Of a DNA stretch of 33,885 nt, positions 1-6,764 are shown piece after piece. Position numbers and translations under genes: made by a program. Under the pieces are notes generated by a model. It saw only the letters and a program-made list of their open reading frames with translations, was not told the origin of the DNA and ran no database searches. Source of the stretch: Clostridia bacterium (GTDB lineage: Bacteria; Bacillota; Clostridia; Oscillospirales; Acutalibacteraceae); NCBI GenBank assembly GCA_017440965.1, contig JAFSGH010000013.1, positions 1 to 33,885 of the forward strand. Reading direction: 5' to 3'. Numbering within the stretch: the stretch's first letter is position 1; the number at the start of each line of letters is the position of its first letter.

Positions 1-2
1 AA

Positions 3-308
3 AATACAACAGGCGGTGAGCTTACACGGTGTTTTCACGCTTCCAAAGCCAACCTCAAAACCCACTTTGTTAACAGCCCTCAACTGGATGTCAAGTGCAA
101 GGGAACGCTTGAGAAAGTCAGAAAAAAAGCACTATCCATTGAAGAAAAAATGGAAGAAATCCGTATCGTTAACCGTGCAAAATGGTTGCTTATCGGCGAA
201 CTGAAAATGGACGAGCAAGGAGCTCATCGCTACATAGAAAAACAGGCAATGGACCGATGCATTTCAAAGCGAATTGTTGCAGAAGAAATTATAAAAACAT
301 ACGCATAA
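3..308 (+). CDS. ANTAR-domain regulator, C-terminal part (5' truncated)
   Basis: This is the 3' end of a gene that begins left of the window; the frame is open from base 3 to a TAA. The visible 101 residues end in an ANTAR-type three-helix RNA-binding domain. A coiled segment rich in Glu/Lys is followed by the pattern VNRAKWLLIGELKMDE, then HRYIEKQAMDR and AEEIIKTYA, matching the family's conserved Ala-Lys, Leu-Leu and AMDR/R-type positions. In Clostridia such proteins are response regulators or stand-alone antiterminators that bind paired hairpins in leader RNAs, often of nitrogen-metabolism genes. The receiver domain, if any, lies outside the window, so the target is unknown. Confidence is good for the domain and low for its role. 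Confidence 0.8.
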   Translation, partial: NTTGGELTRCFHASKANLKTHFVNSPQLDVKCKGTLEKVRKKALSIEEKMEEIRIVNRAKWLLIGELKMDEQGAHRYIEKQAMDRCISKRIVAEEIIKTYA

Positions 309-310
309 CA

Positions 311-352
311 GCAACAGCACGGCTTACAGTTTCTTGAAAGTCGTGCTGTTGC
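311..352 (+). terminator. Hairpin, probable terminator after the ANTAR gene
   Basis: A perfect 11-bp inverted repeat (GCAACAGCACG ... CGTGCTGTTGC, 311-321 with 342-352) encloses a 20-nt loop and starts 2 nt after the stop codon. The T-run is poor (TATACAATATTC), so termination is likely but not certain. It could also serve the converging minus-strand gene. Confidence 0.5.
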
Positions 353-373
353 TATACAATATTCAATTTTAAA

Positions 374-568
374 TTATATCATTCTAAAATTCCTCAACGC
401 ATCCATAATAGCTTCTTCTTTTTCTTTAGGACACTGCGGCACTCTGTGTCCTTCTTTGCCCTTGTTATAATTCTCACGCTCAATAATGCCACTCTTGGTT
501 TTTACTTGTGAAATGTAGAGTGAGGACACATTTAAGCCAAACTTTTCAAGCACATAATCCTTGATTTC
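374..568 (-). pseudogene. In-frame C-terminal tail of the rRNA methyltransferase, cut off by TAG
   Basis: Directly after the TAG stop (569-571) of the methyltransferase the same frame stays open for 64 codons to a TAA at 374-376. The translation looks like real protein: EIKDYVLEKFGLNVSSLYIS, then an IIERENYN segment, a PQCPKEKEEAI segment and a final FRMI. From memory, clostridial RlmD-like proteins carry just such a tail directly after an ATY motif, which matches residues 475-477 here. The simplest reading is a recent nonsense mutation (CAG, AAG or GAG to TAG) or a base error. Readthrough or recoding of TAG is the alternative. There is no start codon or ribosome binding site of its own. Confidence 0.65.
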
Positions 569-2002
569 CTAATATGTTGCCTTGGTTTCAGCGACAGTAA
601 TATCAACCTCTGAAAGGTCAAGCTTTATGTCGATATGGGCATCCGGTCTGCGTTTGGACAAAAGAACAACCGTCTCAATATGTACCGTGCGGGGGAAAAG
701 ATCAAAGGGGACAGCTTTTCTTGTTTTATAGCCCTTTGCTTCTAATATACTGAGGTCTCTTGCGAGTGTTGCAGGATCGCAGGAGACATATACTATTCTT
801 TCGGGGGACATTTCCGATACGGTGTCAAGCAGCTCACTGTCACAGCCCTTTCTCGGAGGATCGAGAATTACCGTATCAGGGACTATTCCCTCACCTTTAA
901 GTATTTTTGCCGCTTCCTTTGCATCTGCACAGATGAAACGGGTATTTTCCGTATTATTGAGCTTTGCATTTATTTTTGCATCCTCAATAGCCTCCGGCAC
1001 TATTTCTACACCTATGAGGCTTTCTACCTTATCTGCCATAGTAAGACCGATAGTACCTGCACCGCAGTAAAGGTCAACGAGAGTTTTCGTTTTTTCGGTT
1101 ATTGCAAATTCAGCCGCCTTTTCATAGAGTCTTTCTGCCTGAGCGTGGTTTACCTGATAGAATGAAAGCGGTGATATTCTGAAGCGTTTGCCGCATAGGA
1201 TATCCTCAATATATCCTTTTCCGTAAAGCACAGTCTCGGTTTTTCCCATGATCACATTTGTATCCTCTGTATTATGGTTAAGAAGCACCGTTTTTATGTT
1301 TTTGTTGCATTTTGTAAGAGAAGAGATAAGCTCATCCTTTTTGAATATTCTGTCACCGTTTATTACAAGACAGACCATTATCTCTCCCGTTGAAAAGCCT
1401 TTTCTTATGTATATGTGTCTTAAAAGGCCCTTTTGTGTTCTTTCGTCATAGGAGGGGATCTTATATTTTTCGCTCCATTTTGCGACGGCTTTTAATATAT
1501 CAGCAAACTCCTCAGGCTGTAAAAGACAGCTTTTGCAGTCAATGACTCTGTGTGAGAAGGGGGCATAAAAGCCTGTAAGAAGCCTGCCGTTTGCGGTTTC
1601 GACAGGATACTGAGCCTTGTTTCTGTATCTGTAGACGCTCTCGGCACCGACGGCATCATCAGGAATTATATCAAGATGGCCTATGCGGGAAAATGCATCT
1701 CTTACCTTCTGAGTCTTTATCTGTATCTCTGCTTCATAGGAAATATGTCTGTACTGACAGCCTCCGCATCTTGGAAATGCGGGACAGTCGGGAATTATTC
1801 TGTCGGGCGATGCCTTTAATATATGGCGTATTTTTCCTATGGCATAATTCTTTTTTGCCTTGATTATAACACATTCGACTGTATCTCCCGTAGCGGCTCC
1901 GGCAACAAAGACTGCCTGTCCCTCATACCGTCCGACACCGCTTCCCTCAGAAGAAAAGCCTGTTATTTCAAGATCTATGATATCGTTTTTTCTTAATGAC
2001 AT
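569..2002 (-). CDS. rlmD: 23S rRNA (uracil-5-)-methyltransferase, RlmD/RumA type
   Basis: A SAM-dependent enzyme that forms 5-methyluridine in 23S rRNA; Gram-positive homologues (RlmCD) can modify two sites. The order is an N-terminal TRAM domain (about 1-60), then an Fe-S cysteine set (C73, C79, C82 in CGGCQYRH, with C156 or C159), and a Rossmann methyltransferase domain. That domain has the SAM loop LYCGAGTIGL (311-320), DPPRKG (381-386), the catalytic Cys in YVSCDP (C408) and FPRTVHIE (436-443). The start is ATG with AAGGAGA seven bases upstream. It is the last gene of the operon with galU and the zinc-ribbon gene, although a hairpin separates it from galU. The enzyme core is complete; only an extra tail after residue 477 is lost to an in-frame TAG, so the encoded enzyme is probably active. 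The exact uridine target cannot be read from sequence. Confidence 0.93.
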   Translation of the reverse strand: MSLRKNDIIDLEITGFSSEGSGVGRYEGQAVFVAGAATGDTVECVIIKAKKNYAIGKIRHILKASPDRIIPDCPAFPRCGGCQYRHISYEAEIQIKTQKVRDAFSRIGHLDIIPDDAVGAESVYRYRNKAQYPVETANGRLLTGFYAPFSHRVIDCKSCLLQPEEFADILKAVAKWSEKYKIPSYDERTQKGLLRHIYIRKGFSTGEIMVCLVINGDRIFKKDELISSLTKCNKNIKTVLLNHNTEDTNVIMGKTETVLYGKGYIEDILCGKRFRISPLSFYQVNHAQAERLYEKAAEFAITEKTKTLVDLYCGAGTIGLTMADKVESLIGVEIVPEAIEDAKINAKLNNTENTRFICADAKEAAKILKGEGIVPDTVILDPPRKGCDSELLDTVSEMSPERIVYVSCDPATLARDLSILEAKGYKTRKAVPFDLFPRTVHIETVVLLSKRRPDAHIDIKLDLSEVDITVAETKATY

Positions 2003-2019
2003 GATATCTCCTTCGGTTT

Positions 2020-2054
2020 AAGAAAGGCGTACAAACCCTTTGAGTTTGCACGCC
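2020..2054 (-). terminator. Intrinsic terminator after galU
   Basis: Read on the minus strand, GGCGTGCAAAC, a 7-nt loop and GTTTGTACGCC form an 11-bp stem with one G-U-type mismatch, followed by TTTCTT. It lies between the galU stop and the methyltransferase ribosome binding site, so it may attenuate read-through rather than end the operon fully. Confidence 0.65.
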
Positions 2055-2080
2055 AACGAATTTGTGAATTCAATAATGGA

Positions 2081-2959
2081 TTATAAGGTTTTTGCAAGCT
2101 CCTTGATATATTCTCTGAAGCCTTCGCCGATCTCGGGGTGATCAAGAGCAATTTCACAGTTTGCCTGCATAATGCCGAGCTTGTCTCCCATATCATAACG
2201 CTTACCGTCAAAGTCAACGGCAAGAAGGTTGCCTCTTTCAGCAAGTGTGGAGATTGCCTCTGAGAAGTATACCTCACCTGTTTTTTCGTTGGGAGGAGTC
2301 TGTCTTATAAGATCAAATACATCGGGAGTAACAACATTTCTTCCGAGAATGGAGAAGTTTGAAATGATCTGATCTCTTTCGGGCTTTTCTATTATCTTAT
2401 GTACCTGATATGTATCATCTCCGAGAGCAGTGACATCAAGGGTGCAGTATTTCATAACCTGCTCTGTGGGACATTCCTTTACACCCGTTACGCATTTACC
2501 GTATTTGTTGAATGCGTCTATAAGCTGACCTATTACGGGCTTTTCGTTATTTATGATAACATCGTCACCGTAGAGTATTGCAAAGGGCTCATTGCCTACA
2601 AAGGCCTCTGCCGTAAGAATAGCATGTCCGAGTCCCTTTGTTTCCTTCTGTCTTACATAGAAGATGTTTGCTTTATCGGCAACTGCGTGAACCTCATCAT
2701 AAATTGCTTTTTTAGCAGGATTCTTTTTGAGATTCTCCTCAAGCTCAAAGGAGTAATCGAAGTGATCCTCAATAACACCTTTTCCTCTGTTTGTTATTAT
2801 AAGAATATCGGTAATGCCTGCAGCAGCACATTCCTCAACAAGATACTGTATTGCAGGCTTATCAACAATGTTCAGCATTTCCTTGGGCACAGCCTTTGAT
2901 GCGGGGAGAACTCTTGTGCCGAGACCTGCTGCGGGGATTATTGCCTTTGTAACCTTCAT
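2081..2959 (-). CDS. galU: UTP-glucose-1-phosphate uridylyltransferase
   Basis: The 292-residue cytoplasmic enzyme makes UDP-glucose from glucose-1-phosphate and UTP, for cell-wall glycans, glycolipids and UDP-galactose. The N-terminus has the bacterial GalU signature GLGTRVLPASKAVPKEML with the nucleotide-binding loop and catalytic Lys, followed by DKPAIQYLVEE. Further along are the GDD motif (YGDDV) and IIEKP. The length matches the usual 290-300. The start at 2959 is chosen because AAAAGGAG lies 8-9 bases upstream and the protein begins MKVTKAIIPAAG; the frame extends further upstream only into the preceding gene. The stop of the zinc-ribbon gene lies 14 bases before the start, so the two are co-transcribed. 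The plus-strand phosphoglucomutase at 6765 supplies its substrate. Confidence 0.96.
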   Translation of the reverse strand: MKVTKAIIPAAGLGTRVLPASKAVPKEMLNIVDKPAIQYLVEECAAAGITDILIITNRGKGVIEDHFDYSFELEENLKKNPAKKAIYDEVHAVADKANIFYVRQKETKGLGHAILTAEAFVGNEPFAILYGDDVIINNEKPVIGQLIDAFNKYGKCVTGVKECPTEQVMKYCTLDVTALGDDTYQVHKIIEKPERDQIISNFSILGRNVVTPDVFDLIRQTPPNEKTGEVYFSEAISTLAERGNLLAVDFDGKRYDMGDKLGIMQANCEIALDHPEIGEGFREYIKELAKTL

Positions 2960-2973
2960 AATTATACTCCTTT

Positions 2974-4041
2974 TCAGAATAATGAGCTTATCATAAATAC
3001 ATAAGCCGGGATAAATGATATTAACGAAATAAGACCGAGTGCAATGATAGCGATTACTGCACCGCCTACAAAGGTTCCGCCTCTTTGCCTTAAGGTTTGT
3101 CTGTAGGTTCCCATATCCGAGCATTCAAGCCTTATTTTGTGTATTTCCTTTACTATCTTTCTCTTATAGAGATAGTCTGCAAAGAATGCTGCCGCAATGA
3201 CAAATACGGTGTTTGCTATTTCAATTGCAGTTGATAAGCCGCTTTTGAACGAATCAGCACCTGCAGTGCCTGCATATTTTTCCTCAAGCGCGGCCAACTC
3301 CTCTTGCATCCTGTCAAGCTCTTCCTGAGAAAGCTCACCGTTTTCCATTGCTTCGGAATAAATATCACCCATCTCTTTATAGAGAGCTACAGCGGAATCT
3401 GTTACCGAGCACCAGGTCTGAATTCCCGTGAAAAGCAGGAAAACAAGAAGGAAGATGAGGCCCTCCTTGAACATTTTTCTGTAGAAAAACCAGATGGGAC
3501 CGAAGAGGAAGGCGCAGATGGATACGGATATCTTTCTTCCGGTTTCTTCCATAGAGAGAAACTTTCTTATATATATCTCTGACTTCTTCTCGCCTATATA
3601 ATCCGCATATTCGCTTGAGGGTATTCCGTCAATAAGAACATTAGGAATTCTGTCTCCGTGCTGCTTATGATAGGCATACTGATCAGTATCTCTTATCTCT
3701 CTGAAGCCATTAGGATTTACGGGAGGGGTAAGAGGCCGGTTACAGCTTACGCAGAATCTGTCGCTTGCGTTATTCTTAGCGGAGCAATTGGGACATATAA
3801 CAGAGCCGTCCTTATTTGCCGCACCGTGAGGGAAGGGAATTGCTGTTTTCTTTTTTTCACTCTGTTCTTCGGGAGCCTTCCAGGAAAAGCCTTCACCGTG
3901 CAGTGCTTCATTTGCACAGGCATTATTCTCTGCCCAACAGGCTCTGTGATGAGGTGAACCGCACTTGGGACATACTACAACATCGTCCTCAGGTGTAAAA
4001 GTATTTTTACAGTGCTCGCACTGTATACCGATAAATTTCAT
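2974..4041 (-). CDS. RING-like zinc-finger and zinc-ribbon membrane protein with DUF2628-like region
   Basis: A 355-residue protein of unknown function. The N-terminus (C8, C11, C24, C27, His31/32, C35) has the spacing of a prokaryotic RING-type zinc finger. A second four-Cys ribbon follows (C83, C86, C97, C100). After a linker comes a membrane part. A helical hairpin around residues 170-210 (ICAFLFGPIWFFYRKMFKEG, typical of DUF2628) is followed by a Glu-rich coiled segment (about 220-255), a further hydrophobic helix near 280, and a C-terminal hydrophobic pair. It is the first gene of the operon with galU; the spacing to galU is 14 bases. Such proteins are common in Clostridia and may sense or scaffold at the membrane, but no reaction is known. 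The start has GGAG seven bases upstream. Confidence 0.85.
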   Translation of the reverse strand: MKFIGIQCEHCKNTFTPEDDVVVCPKCGSPHHRACWAENNACANEALHGEGFSWKAPEEQSEKKKTAIPFPHGAANKDGSVICPNCSAKNNASDRFCVSCNRPLTPPVNPNGFREIRDTDQYAYHKQHGDRIPNVLIDGIPSSEYADYIGEKKSEIYIRKFLSMEETGRKISVSICAFLFGPIWFFYRKMFKEGLIFLLVFLLFTGIQTWCSVTDSAVALYKEMGDIYSEAMENGELSQEELDRMQEELAALEEKYAGTAGADSFKSGLSTAIEIANTVFVIAAAFFADYLYKRKIVKEIHKIRLECSDMGTYRQTLRQRGGTFVGGAVIAIIALGLISLISFIPAYVFMISSLF

Positions 4042-4075
4042 ATCAACACTCCATTAAAAGTATTTATATATTTAT

Positions 4076-4104
4076 ATTCTATACAATTAAGCTTAAAATT
4101 TCAA
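4076..4104 (-). promoter_or_regulatory. Sigma-A promoter of the zinc-ribbon/galU operon
   Basis: On the minus strand TTGAAA, 17 bases, TAGAAT; it ends about 35 bases before the ATG at 4041. One or two mismatches to consensus. Confidence 0.65.
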
Positions 4105-4146
4105 CAAATTTTGTAATATTAATGTTAATTTTTTAATTGAAAGCAT

Positions 4147-4175
4147 TTGACAAATATACTAAAAACAAATATAAT
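4147..4175 (+). promoter_or_regulatory. Perfect sigma-A promoter of prfB
   Basis: TTGACA (4147-4152), 17 bases, TATAAT (4170-4175): a full consensus match. It lies 43 bases before the prfB ATG, so any start upstream of about 4182 would not be transcribed. Confidence 0.88.
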
Positions 4176-4217
4176 AAATTGGTATGTTTGAAAATGATTT
4201 TTTTTGAGGTGAAATAT

Positions 4218-5333
4218 ATGCTTCAGTTCGAAGAATTAAGACTTGCTCTTCTTGAACAGGAGACTCCTCTTAAGGAGCTTAAGGAAGCACTCAGCATTGA
4301 TGCAGTCAAGGAAGAGATCGCTTCTCTTGAAAAGGAGACTGCCGAGGAGGCATTCTGGAATGATGTTGCAAATTCCAATAAAGTGCTTCAGAAGCTGTCA
4401 GGTCTTAAAAGTAAAGTAAAAAAATATGAGGATCTCGTCGCCGACTATGAGGATACTCTTACTCTTATTGAAATGAGTAATGAGGAAGAAGACGAAAGCA
4501 TGATAGACGAATGCGCCGAGGGTGTTGAGAGAGTTAAGAATGAAATTGAAAAGCTTACTCTTGAGACATTATTCTCAGGTCAGTATGATAATAACAATGC
4601 TATTCTTACTTTCCACGCAGGTGCAGGCGGAACAGAGGCTCAGGACTGGTGTCAGATGCTGTTCAGAATGTACGGTCAGTGGGCAACAAAGCACGGCTTC
4701 AAGTTCACAACCGTTGACTTCCTTGACGGTGATGAGGCAGGACTCAAGTCTGCTGTTGTTGTTATCGAGGGTGAAAATGCCTACGGCTATCTTAAGAGTG
4801 AAATGGGTGTTCACAGACTTGTCCGTGTTTCTCCCTTTGACTCCTCAGGCAGACGACATACTTCATTTGCTTCTCTTGAGGTTATGCCCGAAATTGATGA
4901 TACCATCGAGGTAGAGATCAGAGAAGAGGATATCACCATGGAGGTTTACCGTGCTTCGGGTGCCGGCGGTCAGAAGGTCAATAAGACCTCCTCTGCTGTC
5001 CGTCTTATCCATAATCCCACAGGCATCGTTGTATCCTGCCAGGTTGAAAGAAGCCAGCATCAGAACAGAGAAGTCTGTATGAGAATGCTTAAGTCAAAGC
5101 TTATCGAGATCAAGGAAAGAGAGCATCTTGACAAGATAGAGGATATCAAGGGTGTTCAGAAGGAGATCGGCTGGGGCTCACAGATCCGTTCTTATGTATT
5201 TATGCCCTATACCCTTGCAAAGGATCACAGAACAGGCTTTGAAAACGGTAATATCAATGCTGTTATGGACGGAGAAATTGACGGCTTTATCAATGCTTAC
5301 CTTAAGCAGCAGTCACAGTCCAATAACGGCTGA
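4218..5333 (+). CDS. prfB: Peptide chain release factor 2
   Basis: RF2 reads UGA and UAA stop codons in the ribosomal A site and triggers peptide release. The 371-residue protein has the RF2 stop-recognition tripeptide SPF (205-207, in VRVSPFDSSGRRHTSFAS) and the catalytic GGQ (250-252, GAGGQKVNKTSSAVRL), where Gln is the methylated residue in this family. The start at 4218 is chosen because GAGGTG lies 7 bases upstream and a perfect promoter sits at 4147-4175; open frame upstream of it overlaps the promoter. Many bacteria have a programmed +1 frameshift at about codon 25 of prfB. Here the frame is continuous through that region (LKELKEALSIDAV), so this gene lacks the autoregulatory frameshift. 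It is monocistronic, with a terminator at 5521. Confidence 0.97.
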   Translation: MLQFEELRLALLEQETPLKELKEALSIDAVKEEIASLEKETAEEAFWNDVANSNKVLQKLSGLKSKVKKYEDLVADYEDTLTLIEMSNEEEDESMIDECAEGVERVKNEIEKLTLETLFSGQYDNNNAILTFHAGAGGTEAQDWCQMLFRMYGQWATKHGFKFTTVDFLDGDEAGLKSAVVVIEGENAYGYLKSEMGVHRLVRVSPFDSSGRRHTSFASLEVMPEIDDTIEVEIREEDITMEVYRASGAGGQKVNKTSSAVRLIHNPTGIVVSCQVERSQHQNREVCMRMLKSKLIEIKEREHLDKIEDIKGVQKEIGWGSQIRSYVFMPYTLAKDHRTGFENGNINAVMDGEIDGFINAYLKQQSQSNNG

Positions 5334-5520
5334 TAATAATTTGAGGAAGAAAAGTTAATTTTTTGTTTCTGAATTGTGGTTTAAATTTGCATTATTTGTA
5401 GAAATTGTTAGTTAAAAATTCATATTTCTGCACTTTAGATGTAAACACTTTGTGTTAATATTTGTTCGCAGTTAAAACTGCCTCAATTCAATTATTCCTT
5501 TTATTTATTTTCTCTTCCCC

Positions 5521-5561
5521 AAAAGGAAAAACCCGGCTGTGTGCCGGGTTTTTCCTTTTTT
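5521..5561 (+). terminator. Strong intrinsic terminator after prfB
   Basis: A 17-bp perfect stem (AAAAGGAAAAACCCGGC with GCCGGGTTTTTCCTTTT) with a TGTGT loop, running into a T-run. The A-tract on the 5' side makes it bidirectional in form. It lies 190 bases after the prfB stop. Confidence 0.92.
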
Positions 5562-5694
5562 CGGTGTTTATCCGTATTGCTTTTTGCAAACGGGTGCCGT
5601 GTTATTGATGTCAGTATTTTTTGCGTTATGTCACAGCATATTTTTGTGCTGATGCTGATACTGTCAACGACTGCTTATATGAACTACTTTTTTG

Positions 5695-5723
5695 TTGAAT
5701 TATTCTCTTTTGTATGGTAATAT
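5695..5723 (+). promoter_or_regulatory. Promoter of the YdjC-type deacetylase gene
   Basis: TTGAAT (5695-5700), 17 bases, TAATAT (5718-5723), giving a start of transcription about 20-25 bases before the ATG. Confidence 0.6.
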
Positions 5724-5752
5724 AAATGAGTAAATAAAAGGAGGCAAGCTAT

Positions 5753-6628
5753 ATGGGTAAATATCTTTTGGTCAATGCCGACGATTTCGGTATGTGTAAC
5801 AGTGCAAACGAGGCAGTTTTTGATCTGTTCAGATCGGGAAGACTCAGATCGGCAACGATTATGATGCCCTGTCCCACCGCTAAGGATGCCGTGGATTTTT
5901 CAATTCAGAATCCCGAATATGCAATAGGCGTTCATCTTACAATGACAGCAGAATGGAATACATACCGCTGGAAGCCGCTTACTGACGGAAAAAGCCTTGT
6001 TGACAAGGACGGATTTATGTGGCACTCCGCCAAGGATGTAGGAAAATACGGAAAATATGAAGAGCTTGAGAAGGAAATGAGAGCACAGATAGAGCTTGCT
6101 CATAAATGGGGAATGAAGCCCTCTCATGTTGATAATCATATGGGCTCCCTTTACGGACATCTTACCGGCAGATTTTCACTTCTTAAAATGACGCTCCGTG
6201 TATGCGGAGAATACGGTTATGCTTACAGAATGTTCCTTGAGCACGATAAGCGCATCTGTCCCAGAGGCGTTCCCTATTTTGCATATGCCGCCTGCACAAA
6301 GATATCCAAAAGCTGGGCTAAGAAATATAATGTTATTATGCCCGATTATCTTCTTTTCCCTGATTGGGGAGTAATGCCCAAGGACTCTTATGAGAATTAC
6401 AGAAAACGCATTCTTGAGGTATGGACGGATATTCCCGAGGGAGTCACCGAAACATTCATTCATCCCGCTCTTGAAAGCGAAGAGCTAAAGAGCATAACGG
6501 GAAACTGGTGGCAGAGAGTATGGGAATACAGACTTATGAAGGATCCCGAGACGGAAAAGTACCTCAATGCCCACGGGGTGGAGCTTATAAGCTACAGAGA
6601 TCTTGTAAAAATGAAGGGCGGCAGATAA
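5753..6628 (+). CDS. YdjC/ChbG-family carbohydrate deacetylase
   Basis: A 291-residue cytoplasmic metal-dependent deacetylase of the YdjC/ChbG family, whose known members remove acetyl groups from chitooligosaccharides such as diacetylchitobiose-6-phosphate. The family motifs are present: NADDFGMCNSAN (8-19) with catalytic/metal Asp10-Asp11, GVHLTMT (59-65) with His61, and KPSHVDNHMGS (122-132) with metal ligands His125 and His129. IHPALES near residue 240 carries the last conserved His. GGAGG lies 7 bases before the ATG. It is not next to a chitobiose PTS or glycosidase, so the substrate is open. It has its own promoter and a terminator and is a single-gene unit. Confidence 0.88.
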   Translation: MGKYLLVNADDFGMCNSANEAVFDLFRSGRLRSATIMMPCPTAKDAVDFSIQNPEYAIGVHLTMTAEWNTYRWKPLTDGKSLVDKDGFMWHSAKDVGKYGKYEELEKEMRAQIELAHKWGMKPSHVDNHMGSLYGHLTGRFSLLKMTLRVCGEYGYAYRMFLEHDKRICPRGVPYFAYAACTKISKSWAKKYNVIMPDYLLFPDWGVMPKDSYENYRKRILEVWTDIPEGVTETFIHPALESEELKSITGNWWQRVWEYRLMKDPETEKYLNAHGVELISYRDLVKMKGGR

Positions 6629-6671
6629 ATCAGCGTCAGCTTTTATTGCCGAAACAGAAAATGTTTTTTTT

Positions 6672-6698
6672 GCCGGAGCACAGTGCTTCGGCTTTTTT
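6672..6698 (+). terminator. Intrinsic terminator after the deacetylase gene
   Basis: GCCGGAGCA, loop CAG, TGCTTCGGC form a 9-bp stem with one G-U pair, followed by six T residues. Confidence 0.85.
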
Positions 6699-6701
6699 CT
6701 C

Positions 6702-6730
6702 TTGTAATTTACTGTTATAAGGTATATAAT
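6702..6730 (+). promoter_or_regulatory. Promoter of the phosphoglucomutase gene
   Basis: TTGTAA (6702-6707), 17 bases, TATAAT (6725-6730). Transcription would start near 6737, which excludes the in-frame ATG at 6735 and supports the start at 6765. Confidence 0.7.
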
Positions 6731-6764
6731 TATAATGAATAATTATTTGAAAGGCGGCAGAAAT

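Larger units (their letters stand above)
5334..5752. other. Intergenic region prfB to deacetylase
   Basis: 419 bases without a gene. It holds an AT-rich stretch with nothing recognisable (5334-5520), a strong terminator (5521-5561), a featureless stretch (5562-5694) and a promoter (5695-5723) followed by a short leader. I found no riboswitch or small reading frame with a ribosome binding site. Confidence 0.6.

Noticed and set aside
2399-2899. 166-codon plus-strand frame
   Set aside because: Antisense shadow of galU with Cys/Ile/Leu-rich nonsense composition.
4137-4217. Longer N-terminus for prfB
   Set aside because: The extension overlaps a perfect sigma-A promoter and lacks a ribosome binding site, while ATG 4218 has one.
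5334-5752. Riboswitch or small RNA in the prfB-deacetylase gap
   Set aside because: Only a terminator and a promoter can be supported; no known aptamer motif recognised.
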